Of a DNA stretch of 11,947 nucleotides, positions 1 through 7,866 are shown in pieces. The stretch lies in NCBI GenBank assembly GCA_017354595.1, contig JAFMQQ010000039.1:1-11947 (forward strand). Direction: 5' to 3'. This stretch comes from Micromonosporaceae bacterium. GTDB taxonomy: Bacteria > Actinomycetota > Actinomycetes > Mycobacteriales > Micromonosporaceae. The translations under genes were made by a program, and so were the position numbers. Position 1 is the first letter of the stretch. The number at the start of each line of letters is the position of its first letter. Below the pieces are notes generated by a model. That model made no database searches, was not told where the DNA came from, and saw only the letters and a program-made list of their open reading frames with translations.

Positions 1-2929
1 GCCGCTCGTGCGCGTGCTCGGTCAGCGGCCGGTCGCGCGGGTACAGGAAGTAGGCGTACGCCCGCTCCCGGGCCCGACCCACCCGGCCGCGGATCTGGTG
101 CAGCTGAGCCAGACCGAGCAGATCGGCCCGCTCCACGATCAGCGTGTTCGCGTTCGGGATGTCGATACCCGACTCCACGATCGTGGTACACACCAACACG
201 TCGGACTCCTTCTCCCAGAAGCCGACCATGATGTGTTCCAGCGCATCCTCACCCATCTGTCCATGTGCGACAGACACCCGCGCCTCGGGTACCAGCTCGC
301 GGATCCGGCGCGCCGCCTTCTCGATCGACTCCACCCGGTTGTGCAGATAGAAGACCTGCCCGTCGCGCAGCAGCTCGCGCCGGATCGCCGCGGCCACCTG
401 CTTGTCGTCCTGCGGCCCGACGAAGGTGAGCACCGGGTGCCGCTCCTCGGGTGGGGTGGCGATGGTGGACATCTCCCGGATCCCGGTCACCGCCATCTCC
501 AGCGTGCGCGGGATCGGAGTGGCCGACATGGTGAGCACATCCACCGCGGTACGCAGCTGCTTCAGGTATTCCTTGTGCTCCACACCGAAGCGCTGCTCTT
601 CGTCCACAATGACCAGTCCCAGGTTCTTGAACCGGGTCGAGGCCTGCAGCAGCCGGTGGGTACCGATGACGATGTCGGCGGTACCGTCGCCCAGCATCCC
701 GATCGTCTGCTCCGCCTCCTTGGGCGTGGCGAACCGGGACAGCTGGCGGATCTGCACCGGGAACTGGCTCATCCGCTCGCTGAAGGTGTTGTAGTGCTGT
801 TGTGCCAGCAGAGTTGTCGGCACCAGTACGCTGACCTGCTTGCCATCCTGTACCGCCTTGAAGGCGGCGCGTACCGCGATCTCGGTCTTGCCATAGCCCA
901 CGTCTCCACAGATCAGCCGGTCCATCGGTACCGGCCGCTCCATGTCCACCTTCACCTCCTCGATCGCCGAGAGCTGGTCCGGCGTCTCGGTGTACGGGAA
1001 GGCGTCCTCCAGCTCCCGTTGCCACGGTGAGTCCGGGGCGAACGCATGCCCCTTGGTGCTCTGCCGGGCCGCGTACAGCTGGATCAGCTGGGCCGCGATC
1101 TCGCGTACCGCCTTGCGGGCGCGCGCCTTGGACTTGGCCCAGTCCGAGCCACCCAGCTTGTGCACGGTGGGCGTCTCGCCACCGACGTACCGGGAGAGCT
1201 GGTCGAGCTGGTCGGTGGGTACGAACAGCTTGTCCCCCGGCTGGCCCCGCTTGGATGGCGCGTACTCCAGCACCAGGTATTCGCGCTGCGCGCCGTTCAC
1301 GGTGCGCTGGACCAGTTCCAGGTACCGGCCGATGCCGTGCTGCTCGTGTACCACGTAGTCGCCCGCGCGCAGCTCCAGCGGGTCGATCGTGTTACGCCGC
1401 CGGCTCGGCATCTTGCGCATGTCCTTTGTGGACGCTCCGCGCCCACCGGAGATGTCGGTACCGGTGACCACCGCCAGCCGGGACGCCTCGTCGATGAAGC
1501 CGAACTCCAGCGCGCCGGTGGCGACCAGGGCGACGCCCGGCTCCGGTACGGTGGCGATACCGTCCACAAGGGAGACTCCGAGGCCCGCGTCGCGCATCAC
1601 CTCGACCGCGCGTTGGGCCGGACCCGGCCCACCGAAGACCAGCGCCACCCGCCAGCCGTCGCCGGTCCACCGCTTCAGGTCGTCGATGACCCGACCGGTC
1701 TCGCCGTGGTACAGCGGCACCGGCTGCGCCGCCGTCGCCAGCGCGCGCCCCTCGTCCGGCGCCACCTCGACCTCGACCTCCGGCTCCAGCACCTCATCCA
1801 GCCACAGCCGGGCCGGCGCCGCCTGCTCCTGCGGTGCCGCCCCAAAAGGGGAGACCGACCACCACGGCAGCCCCAGCTCGCCCGCGGTCGCCCGGACCTC
1901 GGCGAGGGTACGGAACGCCGACGCGCCCAGATCGATCGGCGTCGTACCCCCCACCGCCGCCGCCGCCCAACTCGCCTCCAGGAACTCGGCGCTGGTACGC
2001 ACCAGGTCGTGCGCCCGGGTGCGGATCCGCTCCGGGTCGCACAGCAGTACCACCGAGCCGGCCGGCATCGCATCCAGCAACAGTTCCAGCCGACCCGGTA
2101 CCAGCGCCGGAGCCAGCGACTCCATCCCCTCGACCGGGATCCCCTCGGCGAGCTTGTCCAGCATCTCCGCCAGGCCCGGGTACCGCTGCGCCAGTTGTAC
2201 CGCGCGCGCCCGTACCTCGTCGGTGAGCAGCAGCTCGCGACAGGGTGGTGCCCAGACCCGCTCCGCCTTCGTGATGGTCCGCTGGTCGGCGACGGCGAAC
2301 CAGCGGATCTCCTCCACCTCGTCGCCCCAGAACTCCACCCGCAGCGGATGCTCCTCGGTCGGCGGGAAGACATCCAGGATCCCGCCGCGCACCGCGAACT
2401 CACCGCGCTTCTCGACCAGATCCACCCGGGCGTACGCGAGTCCCGCCAGCCGCCGCGCCACCTGTTCCAGATCGGCGCTGGCGCCGGGCGCCAGCTCCAC
2501 CGGCTCCAGGTCGCCGAGGCCGGACAGTTGCGGCTGCAGCACCGACCGCACCGGCGCGACGACCACCCGCATAGGCCCGCGGGTGGGGTCCGGGTGGGCG
2601 AGCCGGCGCAGTACCGCCAGCCGCCGCCCGACGGTGTCCGAGCGCGGCGAGAGCCGTTCGTGCGGCAGGGTCTCCCAGGCCGGGAAGACCGCGATGCTCT
2701 CGGCGGGCAGCAGGCCACCCAGCGCCGCGGCCAGATCCTCGGCCTCCCGGCCGGTGGCGGTAACCACGAGCGCCGTCCGGTTCTGCGCGATCGCCGCGGC
2801 CACGAATGGCCGCAGGGCCGGTGGTGCGGACAGGTCGAGTGGGGCGCGGCTGCCGGCGGCGGCGAGGTCGCGGGTGGCGGCCAGCGCCGGATCGGCCAGG
2901 GCCGCCTCGAGCAGTCCGGCGAGTTTCAT
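1..2929 (-). CDS. mfd: Transcription-repair coupling factor Mfd (partial, C-terminus outside window)
   Basis: ATP-dependent translocase that displaces RNA polymerase stalled at DNA lesions and recruits UvrA for nucleotide excision repair. About 976 residues are read without a break from ATG at 2929 (MKLAGLLEAAL); GGGGA lies 9 nt upstream. Seen: an N-terminal UvrB-like region (FPAWETLPHERLSP, roughly residues 80-95); the RNA-polymerase-interacting domain beginning near GDYVVHEQHGIGRY (D524); Walker A GDVGYGKTE with K681; DEEQRFG from D776; TIVESGIDIPNANT around E919; and helicase motif VI QLHQIRGRVGR at 942-952. By comparison with E. coli Mfd the window cuts inside the second motor domain, so the TRG translocation motif and the C-terminal autoinhibitory domain D7 are not visible. 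It stands divergent from the LtrA-family gene. Reading frame checks at four distant motifs agree, so there is no sign of decay. Family assignment is very secure. Confidence 0.97.
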   Translation of the reverse strand, partial: MKLAGLLEAALADPALAATRDLAAAGSRAPLDLSAPPALRPFVAAAIAQNRTALVVTATGREAEDLAAALGGLLPAESIAVFPAWETLPHERLSPRSDTVGRRLAVLRRLAHPDPTRGPMRVVVAPVRSVLQPQLSGLGDLEPVELAPGASADLEQVARRLAGLAYARVDLVEKRGEFAVRGGILDVFPPTEEHPLRVEFWGDEVEEIRWFAVADQRTITKAERVWAPPCRELLLTDEVRARAVQLAQRYPGLAEMLDKLAEGIPVEGMESLAPALVPGRLELLLDAMPAGSVVLLCDPERIRTRAHDLVRTSAEFLEASWAAAAVGGTTPIDLGASAFRTLAEVRATAGELGLPWWSVSPFGAAPQEQAAPARLWLDEVLEPEVEVEVAPDEGRALATAAQPVPLYHGETGRVIDDLKRWTGDGWRVALVFGGPGPAQRAVEVMRDAGLGVSLVDGIATVPEPGVALVATGALEFGFIDEASRLAVVTGTDISGGRGASTKDMRKMPSRRRNTIDPLELRAGDYVVHEQHGIGRYLELVQRTVNGAQREYLVLEYAPSKRGQPGDKLFVPTDQLDQLSRYVGGETPTVHKLGGSDWAKSKARARKAVREIAAQLIQLYAARQSTKGHAFAPDSPWQRELEDAFPYTETPDQLSAIEEVKVDMERPVPMDRLICGDVGYGKTEIAVRAAFKAVQDGKQVSVLVPTTLLAQQHYNTFSERMSQFPVQIRQLSRFATPKEAEQTIGMLGDGTADIVIGTHRLLQASTRFKNLGLVIVDEEQRFGVEHKEYLKQLRTAVDVLTMSATPIPRTLEMAVTGIREMSTIATPPEERHPVLTFVGPQDDKQVAAAIRRELLRDGQVFYLHNRVESIEKAARRIRELVPEARVSVAHGQMGEDALEHIMVGFWEKESDVLVCTTIVESGIDIPNANTLIVERADLLGLAQLHQIRGRVGRARERAYAYFLYPRDRPLTEHAHER

Positions 2930-3010
2930 CAGGAATTGTCCCCAACTGTAGGCACGCCGAGAATCCCCACGCCCAAACCGGACGGGGGGTACGCGGACCA
3001 CCCTACCCCG

Positions 3011-3058
3011 CTGGGGAGCCGGCCCGCTGGGGAGCCGGCCCGCCGGGGAGCCGGCCCG
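3011..3058. repeat. Three tandem 16-bp repeats in the mfd/LtrA spacer
   Basis: The unit CTGGGGAGCCGGCCCG occurs at 3011-3026, 3027-3042 and, with one T-to-C change, 3043-3058. It is followed by a partial continuation (CCGCGG). The array lies in the divergent spacer, about 80 bp upstream of both gene starts. Each unit contains the self-complementary core GCCGGC. The sequence shows no function; a regulatory site array, a strand-slippage microrepeat or a variable-number tandem repeat are all possible. Confidence 0.9.
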
Positions 3059-3072
3059 CCGCGGTACTCCGA

Positions 3073-3086
3073 CCGATTGAAATCGG
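3073..3086. promoter_or_regulatory. 14-bp inverted repeat, candidate operator
   Basis: CCGATT-GA-AATCGG is a perfect 6-bp inverted repeat with a 2-bp centre, ending 55 bp upstream of the LtrA-family start codon. It is AT-richer than the surrounding spacer. The 2-nt loop is too tight for a good RNA hairpin, so a dimeric-regulator site is the more natural reading. No regulator gene is in the window, and no second copy was seen. The symmetry is observed; the role is inferred. Confidence 0.35.
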
Positions 3087-3141
3087 CCGGCCCTGGACTG
3101 AACCGGCACCCGCGACCCGGGAGGGCTGGCTGAATCTAGTC

Positions 3142-4368
3142 ATGGCAGACAGCGCCGAGAGTCAGTGGCCCGCCCGTGCCGCCAGCCTGCTCCGGCGGGA
3201 AGCTGCCACTCAGGCCACCTTTGTCGAGCTGTTCTTTGATCTGTTCGTCCTCTTCACATTGACTCGCCTGGTCGCCTACGGCGTGGCGAATCTCTCCCCC
3301 GAGGGCCGGCCGGCGGACCGATGGATCACCGTCGCTCGATTGCTGCTGATGCTGCTGACGCTGATCTGGGCGTGGACCGTCATCACGTATCTCACCGCCC
3401 GGTTCGATCCCAAGCGTCCGGTGGTGCAGGTCTTCGTGGTCGCGACCGCCTTCGGCCTGCTCATCATGGGGGCCAGTGTCGCGCACGCCTTCGACGGGCG
3501 GGCCGCGGGCTTCGCCGAGCCGTACGTGATCATTCAATTCGTCCGGACGCTCGCGCTCGCCTTGATGCTGCGCGGCCACGCCCTGCAACTACCCTTCCTG
3601 CGGGCGACGGTGTGGTACGGCCTGGCCGCCGTCCCGTGGCTGGTCGGCGTGGCCACCGGCAGCCAGGCGCGGATCGCCCTGTGGAGCTGCGCCCTGCTCA
3701 TCGACCTGGGCTCCGCCCGATTGGGATGGCCACTGCCCGGCATGAAGCGGGAGCGCATCACGACCTGGGCCGCACACCCGCGCTACCTCGCCGGCCGGTT
3801 CGAACAGCTGCAGATGATCGCGCTCGGCGAACCTCTGCTCGCGGTGGGAATCGTCTTCAGCCAGAAGCCCGCCAGTCCCTACCGGGTGGCCTCATTGGTG
3901 ACGGCGTTCCTGACCACCGTGCTGCTCTGGCGCATCTATTACCACCTGGCCGGCGAGTCGCTACCGGACGCGCTGGCCGCCACCGCCGACCGGGCCCGGA
4001 TCGGCCGGATCGTCGCCGCCGCCCACATCGCCATGATCTCCGGCATCATCGCCAATGGCCTCGGCCACGAGATCGTCCAGTCCTTTCCCACCGGACACAC
4101 CGATCCAGCCTGGCTGGCCATGATCATCGGCGGGCCGCTGGTCTACCTCACCGGCCGGGCTCTCCTCGAGCGCGTCGTCTTCTTCCGGATAGCGCCGCGC
4201 TGGCGACTGACCATCGTGGCCCTGCTGCTGCTGGCTGCGCCCTCGCTTGTGCTACCGCCGATCGCGGTAGCCGCCGCCAGCGGTCTCATCCTGCTCACGA
4301 TCGCGGTGGCCGACACGCGGCACTCATGGAACCGGCCCGGGCCGCCCACGCCGCCGCCGATGACCTGA
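3142..4368 (+). CDS. Low temperature requirement protein A (LtrA) family membrane protein
   Basis: The 408-residue product is an integral membrane protein of the bacterial LtrA family, named after a Listeria cold-growth locus; its biochemical activity is not established. Seen: the family signature VELFFDLFVLFTLTRL near residues 28-43, the second family signature RFEQLQMIALGE at 219-230, and about ten hydrophobic segments along the chain. One example is the Leu/Ala-rich stretch LLMLLTLIWAWTVI. The C-terminus is a short proline-rich tail. Length fits the family (about 350-420 residues). I chose ATG 3142 because homology starts soon after; a purine-rich GGGAGGG lies 16 nt upstream, longer than ideal. 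The open frame extends back to 2806, but that part overlaps mfd and reads as non-coding. It is transcribed alone and converges on the Cys-rich gene, 13 bp apart. A transport role is only a guess. Confidence 0.88.
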   Translation: MADSAESQWPARAASLLRREAATQATFVELFFDLFVLFTLTRLVAYGVANLSPEGRPADRWITVARLLLMLLTLIWAWTVITYLTARFDPKRPVVQVFVVATAFGLLIMGASVAHAFDGRAAGFAEPYVIIQFVRTLALALMLRGHALQLPFLRATVWYGLAAVPWLVGVATGSQARIALWSCALLIDLGSARLGWPLPGMKRERITTWAAHPRYLAGRFEQLQMIALGEPLLAVGIVFSQKPASPYRVASLVTAFLTTVLLWRIYYHLAGESLPDALAATADRARIGRIVAAAHIAMISGIIANGLGHEIVQSFPTGHTDPAWLAMIIGGPLVYLTGRALLERVVFFRIAPRWRLTIVALLLLAAPSLVLPPIAVAAASGLILLTIAVADTRHSWNRPGPPTPPPMT

Positions 4369-4381
4369 CCATCGGGCGAAA

Positions 4382-4558
4382 CTAGCGCGCCGCGCGAGCC
4401 GCCGCCTGCAGGCCGTCCCGCAGCTGCGGGTCGTGCATCACGAGGTAGACCAGACCGCAGTCTTCGGGACCGGTCACATCGAGCTGGCACAGGGAGCACG
4501 GTTCGCCCGGCCGGATCGGGCACTTCGGCACCGGCCTGCTCCGCTTCGCCTCGGACAT
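4382..4558 (-). CDS. Small four-cysteine protein (58 aa), DUF6767-like
   Basis: The 58-residue protein begins MSEAKRSRPVPK and contains CPIRPGEPCSLCQ followed by VTGPEDCGLVYLVMHDPQL. The four cysteines are C13, C21, C24 and C34 (C-x7-C-x2-C-x9-C), a spacing that could bind zinc or an iron-sulfur cluster. I recognise the pattern from small conserved actinobacterial proteins that I believe are catalogued as DUF6767; that number is from memory. The function is unknown. ATG at 4558 is the first possible start, because an in-frame TGA lies two codons upstream. The GAGG just before the ATG is too close to act as a normal ribosome site, so a leaderless message or a GTG start at codon 10 is possible. 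It converges on the LtrA-family gene and is divergent from ppc with a spacer of about 100 bp. Bias at third codon positions supports coding. Confidence 0.82.
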   Translation of the reverse strand: MSEAKRSRPVPKCPIRPGEPCSLCQLDVTGPEDCGLVYLVMHDPQLRDGLQAAARAAR

Positions 4559-4630
4559 ACCTCACGGTCGCCCGGTAACGCCGGTTGCGGCCAGGGCCAG
4601 TGGTCCCGTCCTGCCGGTCCGCCGGCCGGA

Positions 4631-4636
4631 TACGAT
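4631..4636 (+). promoter_or_regulatory. Possible -10 element for ppc
   Basis: TACGAT matches the actinobacterial TANNNT -10 pattern and lies 26 bp upstream of the ppc GTG start. This would give a short leader containing the GGGGGAG ribosome site. I see no convincing -35 box at 17-18 bp spacing, which is common in actinomycetes but leaves the call weak. Confidence 0.35.
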
Positions 4637-4650
4637 TCGGTGACCGGCCG

Positions 4651-4657
4651 GGGGGAG
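4651..4657 (+). promoter_or_regulatory. Ribosome binding site that decides the ppc start
   Basis: GGGGGAG ends 5 nt before GTG 4663, ideal spacing. The next in-frame ATG at 4675 would be 17 nt away. The site therefore favours the GTG start, and it excludes the longer open frame that begins at 4585. Confidence 0.7.
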
Positions 4658-4662
4658 TTGCG

Positions 4663-7425
4663 GTGTCCGTACCGATGACGTCTGAAAGCGGATCCGACGC
4701 CGCCCTGCGGGCGGACATCCGGCGGCTCGGCGCACTGCTCGGCCAGACCCTCGCCCGCCAGGAGGGGCAGGCGCTGCTCGACCTGGTCGAGGAGGTACGG
4801 GCCCGGGTACGCAGCGACCCGACCGAGGCGGCGCGCCTGCTCGGCTCGCTGGACGTGGGTACCGGCACCCGCCTGGCGCGCGCGTTCTCCACCTACTTCC
4901 ACCTGGCGAACATCACCGAGCAGGTGCACCGCGCGCGCGAGCTGCGCCGGCGCCGGGCTGCGAAGGGCAGCTGGCTGGACCAGGCGGCGCAGCTGATCTC
5001 CGAGCGCGGGGTGCCGGCCGACGAGATCGCCTCGGCCGCCCGGCGGCTGGCGATCCGCCCGGTCTTCACCGCGCACCCGACCGAGGCGGCCCGCCGGTCC
5101 ATCCTCTCCAAGCTGCGCGCCATCGCCGACGAGCTGGACGCGGAGGCTGCCGCCGCGGCGGTGTACGGCGACCCGACCGCCAGCGACAAGCGGCTGGCCG
5201 AGCTGATCGATCTGATCTGGCAGACCGACGAGCTGCGACTGGAGCGCCCCGATCCGGCCGATGAGGCGCGCAACGCGGTCTACTACCTCTCCGACCTGTA
5301 CCTGGAGACCGCGCCGCGGGTACTCACCGACCTCGCCGACACGCTGCGCGAGTTGGGTGTGGAGACGCCGCCGACCGCCCGGCCGCTCACCTTCGGCAGC
5401 TGGATCGGTGGGGACCGGGACGGCAACCCGTACGTCACCCCGGCGGTCACCCGCGATGTGCTGCTGATCCAGCACGAGCACGGGATCCGGGTCGCCGAGC
5501 AGGTGCTCGACGCGCTGATCGACGAACTGTCCATCTCCCGCCGGCTGCGCGGCGTCTCCCTCGACCTGTCCGCCAGCCTCGCCGCCGACCTGGAGAAGCT
5601 GCCCGAGCTGGCGCCCCGGTTCCGGCGGGTCAACGCCGAGGAGCCGTACCGGCTGAAGCTGCGCTGCATCAAGGTGAAGCTGGCCAACACCCGGGCCCGG
5701 CTGGCCAGCCAGGCGCCGCACGTGGCCGGACGGGACTACCGCGGCTGCGCCGAGCTGATCGCCGACCTGGAGCTGGTCCGCGCGTCACTGGCCCGCAATG
5801 CCGGGCAGCTCGCCGCGACCGGGCGGCTCTCCGAGGTGATCCGCACCATCTCCGCCTTCGGACTGCATCTGGCCACTTTGGACGTACGCGAGCACGCCGA
5901 GGCGCACCACGCGGTACTCGCCCAGATGTACCGGCGGGTCGGCGAGGTACCCGACTACCTGTCGCTGACCCGGGACCAGCGACGCGAACTGCTCGCCCGC
6001 GAGCTGGCCGGCCGGCGGCCGCTGGCCGGCGTGGATACCGTCCTGTCCGACGCGGCACGCAAGACCTTCGACGTCTTCGGCACCATCCGCGCGGCGCAGG
6101 AGCGCTTCGGTGCCGAGATCGTGGAGTCGTACATCATCTCGATGACTCTCGGCGTGGACGATGTGCTCGCGGCGGTCATCCTGGCCCGCGAGGCCGGGCT
6201 GGTCGATGTCCACAATGGACAGGCCCGGGTCGGCTTCGTGCCGCTGCTGGAGACGCCGGACGAGTTGACCCGCGGCGGCGAGATCCTGGACGAGCTGCTC
6301 CGCCTGCCGGCGTACCGGTCGCTGGTGCGCGCCCGCGGTGACCTGCAGGAGGTGATGCTGGGCTACTCCGACTCCAACAAGGAGTCCGGCATCACCACCT
6401 CGCAGTGGGCCATCCACCGCGCCGCCCGGGCGCTGCGCGACGTGGCCGCCCGGCACAAGGTACGGCTGCGGCTGTTCCACGGCCGGGGCGGCACCGTGGG
6501 GCGCGGCGGTGGCCCGACGCACGAGGCGATCCTGGCCCAGCCGTTCGGTACCCTCGACGGCTCCATCAAGGTGACCGAGCAGGGCGAGGTCATCTCCGAC
6601 AAGTACACGCTGCCCGGCCTGGCCCGGGACAACCTGGAGCTGACCGTGGCGGCGGTGCTGCAGGCGACCCTGCTGCACACCACGCCGCGGGCACCCGCCT
6701 CCGACCTGGCCGGTTGGGACGACGCGATGGAGGTGGTATCGGCGGCCGCCTTCAGCACCTACCGCGCCCTGGTCGAGGACCCGGACCTGCCCGCCTACTT
6801 CTGGGCATCGACCCCGACCGAACTGCTCGGCTCGCTGAACATCGGATCCCGCCCGTCCCGCCGGCCGGACTCGGGTGCGGGGCTGTCCGGGCTACGGGCC
6901 ATCCCGTGGGTCTTCGGCTGGACCCAGTCGCGGCAGATCGTGCCCGGCTGGTACGGAGTCGGGTCAGGGCTCGCCGCGGCGCGCGAGGCGGGCCTTGCCG
7001 ACCTGCTCGCCGACATGTACGAGCGTTGGCAGTTCTTCCAGACCTTCGTCTCCAACGTGCAGATGATGGTCACCAAGACCGATCTCGCGATCGCGGGCCG
7101 GTATGTGGAGAGTCTGGTGGCGCCGAAGCTGCGGCACATCTTCGATGACATCGCGGCGGAGTACGAGCGCACCGTCAAGGAACTGCTGGCGATCACCGGT
7201 GGGGCCACGCTGCTCGCTTCGCAACCCGTACTCAAGCGCACCCTGGACGTACGCGATACCTACCTGGAACCGTTGCACCACCTACAGGTTGCGCTGCTCG
7301 CCCAGTACCGCGCGGGGCGCAACGTACCCGGCTCGATCCGGCCCACCGCCACCGACCCCACGCTGGAGCGGGCGCTGTTGACCACCGTCAACGGGATCGC
7401 GGCCGGCATGCGCAACACCGGCTGA
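4663..7425 (+). CDS. ppc: Phosphoenolpyruvate carboxylase
   Basis: Cytoplasmic enzyme that carboxylates phosphoenolpyruvate with bicarbonate to oxaloacetate, refilling the TCA cycle. The product is 920 residues, counted from GTG 4663, which fits the actinobacterial family. Seen: FTAHPTEAARRS with catalytic H138; GSWIGGDRDGNPYVTP for substrate and metal binding; LGYSDSNKESG with K573; the glycine loop FHGRGGTVGRGGGPTHEA with R608; ISDKYTLPGLARDNLE; and the C-terminal tetrapeptide RNTG, whose last residues reach the active and inhibitor region in known structures. No key residue is missing. It is probably monocistronic, divergent from the Cys-rich gene and facing a small opposite-strand gene 42 bp beyond its stop. 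The E. coli enzyme is regulated allosterically by acetyl-CoA and aspartate; whether that applies here cannot be read from the sequence. Valine codon GTA is almost always followed by C in this gene. Confidence 0.98.
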   Translation: MSVPMTSESGSDAALRADIRRLGALLGQTLARQEGQALLDLVEEVRARVRSDPTEAARLLGSLDVGTGTRLARAFSTYFHLANITEQVHRARELRRRRAAKGSWLDQAAQLISERGVPADEIASAARRLAIRPVFTAHPTEAARRSILSKLRAIADELDAEAAAAAVYGDPTASDKRLAELIDLIWQTDELRLERPDPADEARNAVYYLSDLYLETAPRVLTDLADTLRELGVETPPTARPLTFGSWIGGDRDGNPYVTPAVTRDVLLIQHEHGIRVAEQVLDALIDELSISRRLRGVSLDLSASLAADLEKLPELAPRFRRVNAEEPYRLKLRCIKVKLANTRARLASQAPHVAGRDYRGCAELIADLELVRASLARNAGQLAATGRLSEVIRTISAFGLHLATLDVREHAEAHHAVLAQMYRRVGEVPDYLSLTRDQRRELLARELAGRRPLAGVDTVLSDAARKTFDVFGTIRAAQERFGAEIVESYIISMTLGVDDVLAAVILAREAGLVDVHNGQARVGFVPLLETPDELTRGGEILDELLRLPAYRSLVRARGDLQEVMLGYSDSNKESGITTSQWAIHRAARALRDVAARHKVRLRLFHGRGGTVGRGGGPTHEAILAQPFGTLDGSIKVTEQGEVISDKYTLPGLARDNLELTVAAVLQATLLHTTPRAPASDLAGWDDAMEVVSAAAFSTYRALVEDPDLPAYFWASTPTELLGSLNIGSRPSRRPDSGAGLSGLRAIPWVFGWTQSRQIVPGWYGVGSGLAAAREAGLADLLADMYERWQFFQTFVSNVQMMVTKTDLAIAGRYVESLVAPKLRHIFDDIAAEYERTVKELLAITGGATLLASQPVLKRTLDVRDTYLEPLHHLQVALLAQYRAGRNVPGSIRPTATDPTLERALLTTVNGIAAGMRNTG

Positions 7426-7467
7426 CGGCGTTGCCGCGGGTACCGGCCAGAGCCGGGTCCGGTGCGA

Positions 7468-7701
7468 CTAGAGGATCGCCACGTCGAGCTTCGGCTCCTC
7501 GGCCAGCCCGGCCGGCTCACCGTCCTCAATGTCTACGAAGCAGGGCAGCGGGAGGATCTCACCGATGTTGAGTATCGGAGGCTCCGCCGCCGAAGATTCC
7601 GAGCGCCGGCCAGGCCGGTCCCGACCGGTACGGCGCTCGCGCGCCACGCTCCGGCGCTCCCGTTTCGCCTCCTCTTTGCTTTTGCTGCCGACACTGATCA
7701 T
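7468..7701 (-). CDS. Small hypothetical protein (77 aa), unrecognised
   Basis: I do not recognise this protein. From ATG 7701 it reads MISVGSKSKEEAKRERR, a strongly basic and charged first half of about 40 residues with many Arg and Lys. The second half is quite different: hydrophobic then acidic, containing PPILNIGEILPLPCFVDIED and ending EEPKLDVAIL. About 81% of codons end in G or C by my count. This supports coding, although it is lower than in ppc. An alternative ATG at 7737 would give 89 residues and has GGGGG 5 nt upstream; the 7701 start has no clear ribosome site. The frame stays open far upstream, antisense to the sulfate-activation gene, and that part is arginine-rich shadow. It converges on ppc and is divergent from the next gene. 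A cytoplasmic protein with a disordered basic arm is the most that can be inferred. Confidence 0.55.
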   Translation of the reverse strand: MISVGSKSKEEAKRERRSVARERRTGRDRPGRRSESSAAEPPILNIGEILPLPCFVDIEDGEPAGLAEEPKLDVAIL

Positions 7702-7866
7702 GGTGGGTCGGTACCCAGCCGGTGAGAATCGAAACATTCCGGCCCCCGCTCGACCCGGTCGCGGGCGGCTGCAAGACTTGTCACCCTGGCATCCGCTGGC
7801 GGGGTGGAGTGGAGCCGGCGACCAGCTGAGGTGCGGCTCCGCCTTCGAGCAGCGGGAGAGGATGGC

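Noticed and set aside
2945..2950. TACAGT (leftward strand) as an mfd -10 box
   Set aside because: A transcript starting 6-7 nt downstream would lose the GGGGA ribosome site, and no -35 box is spaced correctly.
1046..3133. Very long rightward open frame (695 codons) opposite mfd
   Set aside because: Its translation is Arg/Pro/Gln-rich low-complexity sequence without motifs, while the opposite strand encodes Mfd with all motifs in one frame. It is a GC-bias shadow.
2806..3141. N-terminal extension of the LtrA-family protein
   Set aside because: It overlaps the mfd 5' end, passes through the tandem repeats and translates to Arg/Pro/Gly-rich sequence.
4585..4662. N-terminal extension of ppc to an earlier start
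   Set aside because: No ribosome site, and the residues do not resemble the family; the GGGGGAG-GTG start at 4663 explains the gene.
7426..7463. Possible terminator after ppc (CGGC-GTT-GCCG and ACCGG...CCGGT)
   Set aside because: Stems are only 4-5 bp, the second has a 12-nt loop, and there is no T-run; such pairings are frequent by chance at this GC content.
7702..7866. Riboswitch or promoter upstream of the sulfate-activation gene
   Set aside because: I looked for SAM-type riboswitch signatures and a paired -35/-10. TTGTCA at 7778 has no TANNNT at proper spacing and no conserved aptamer core was recognised.
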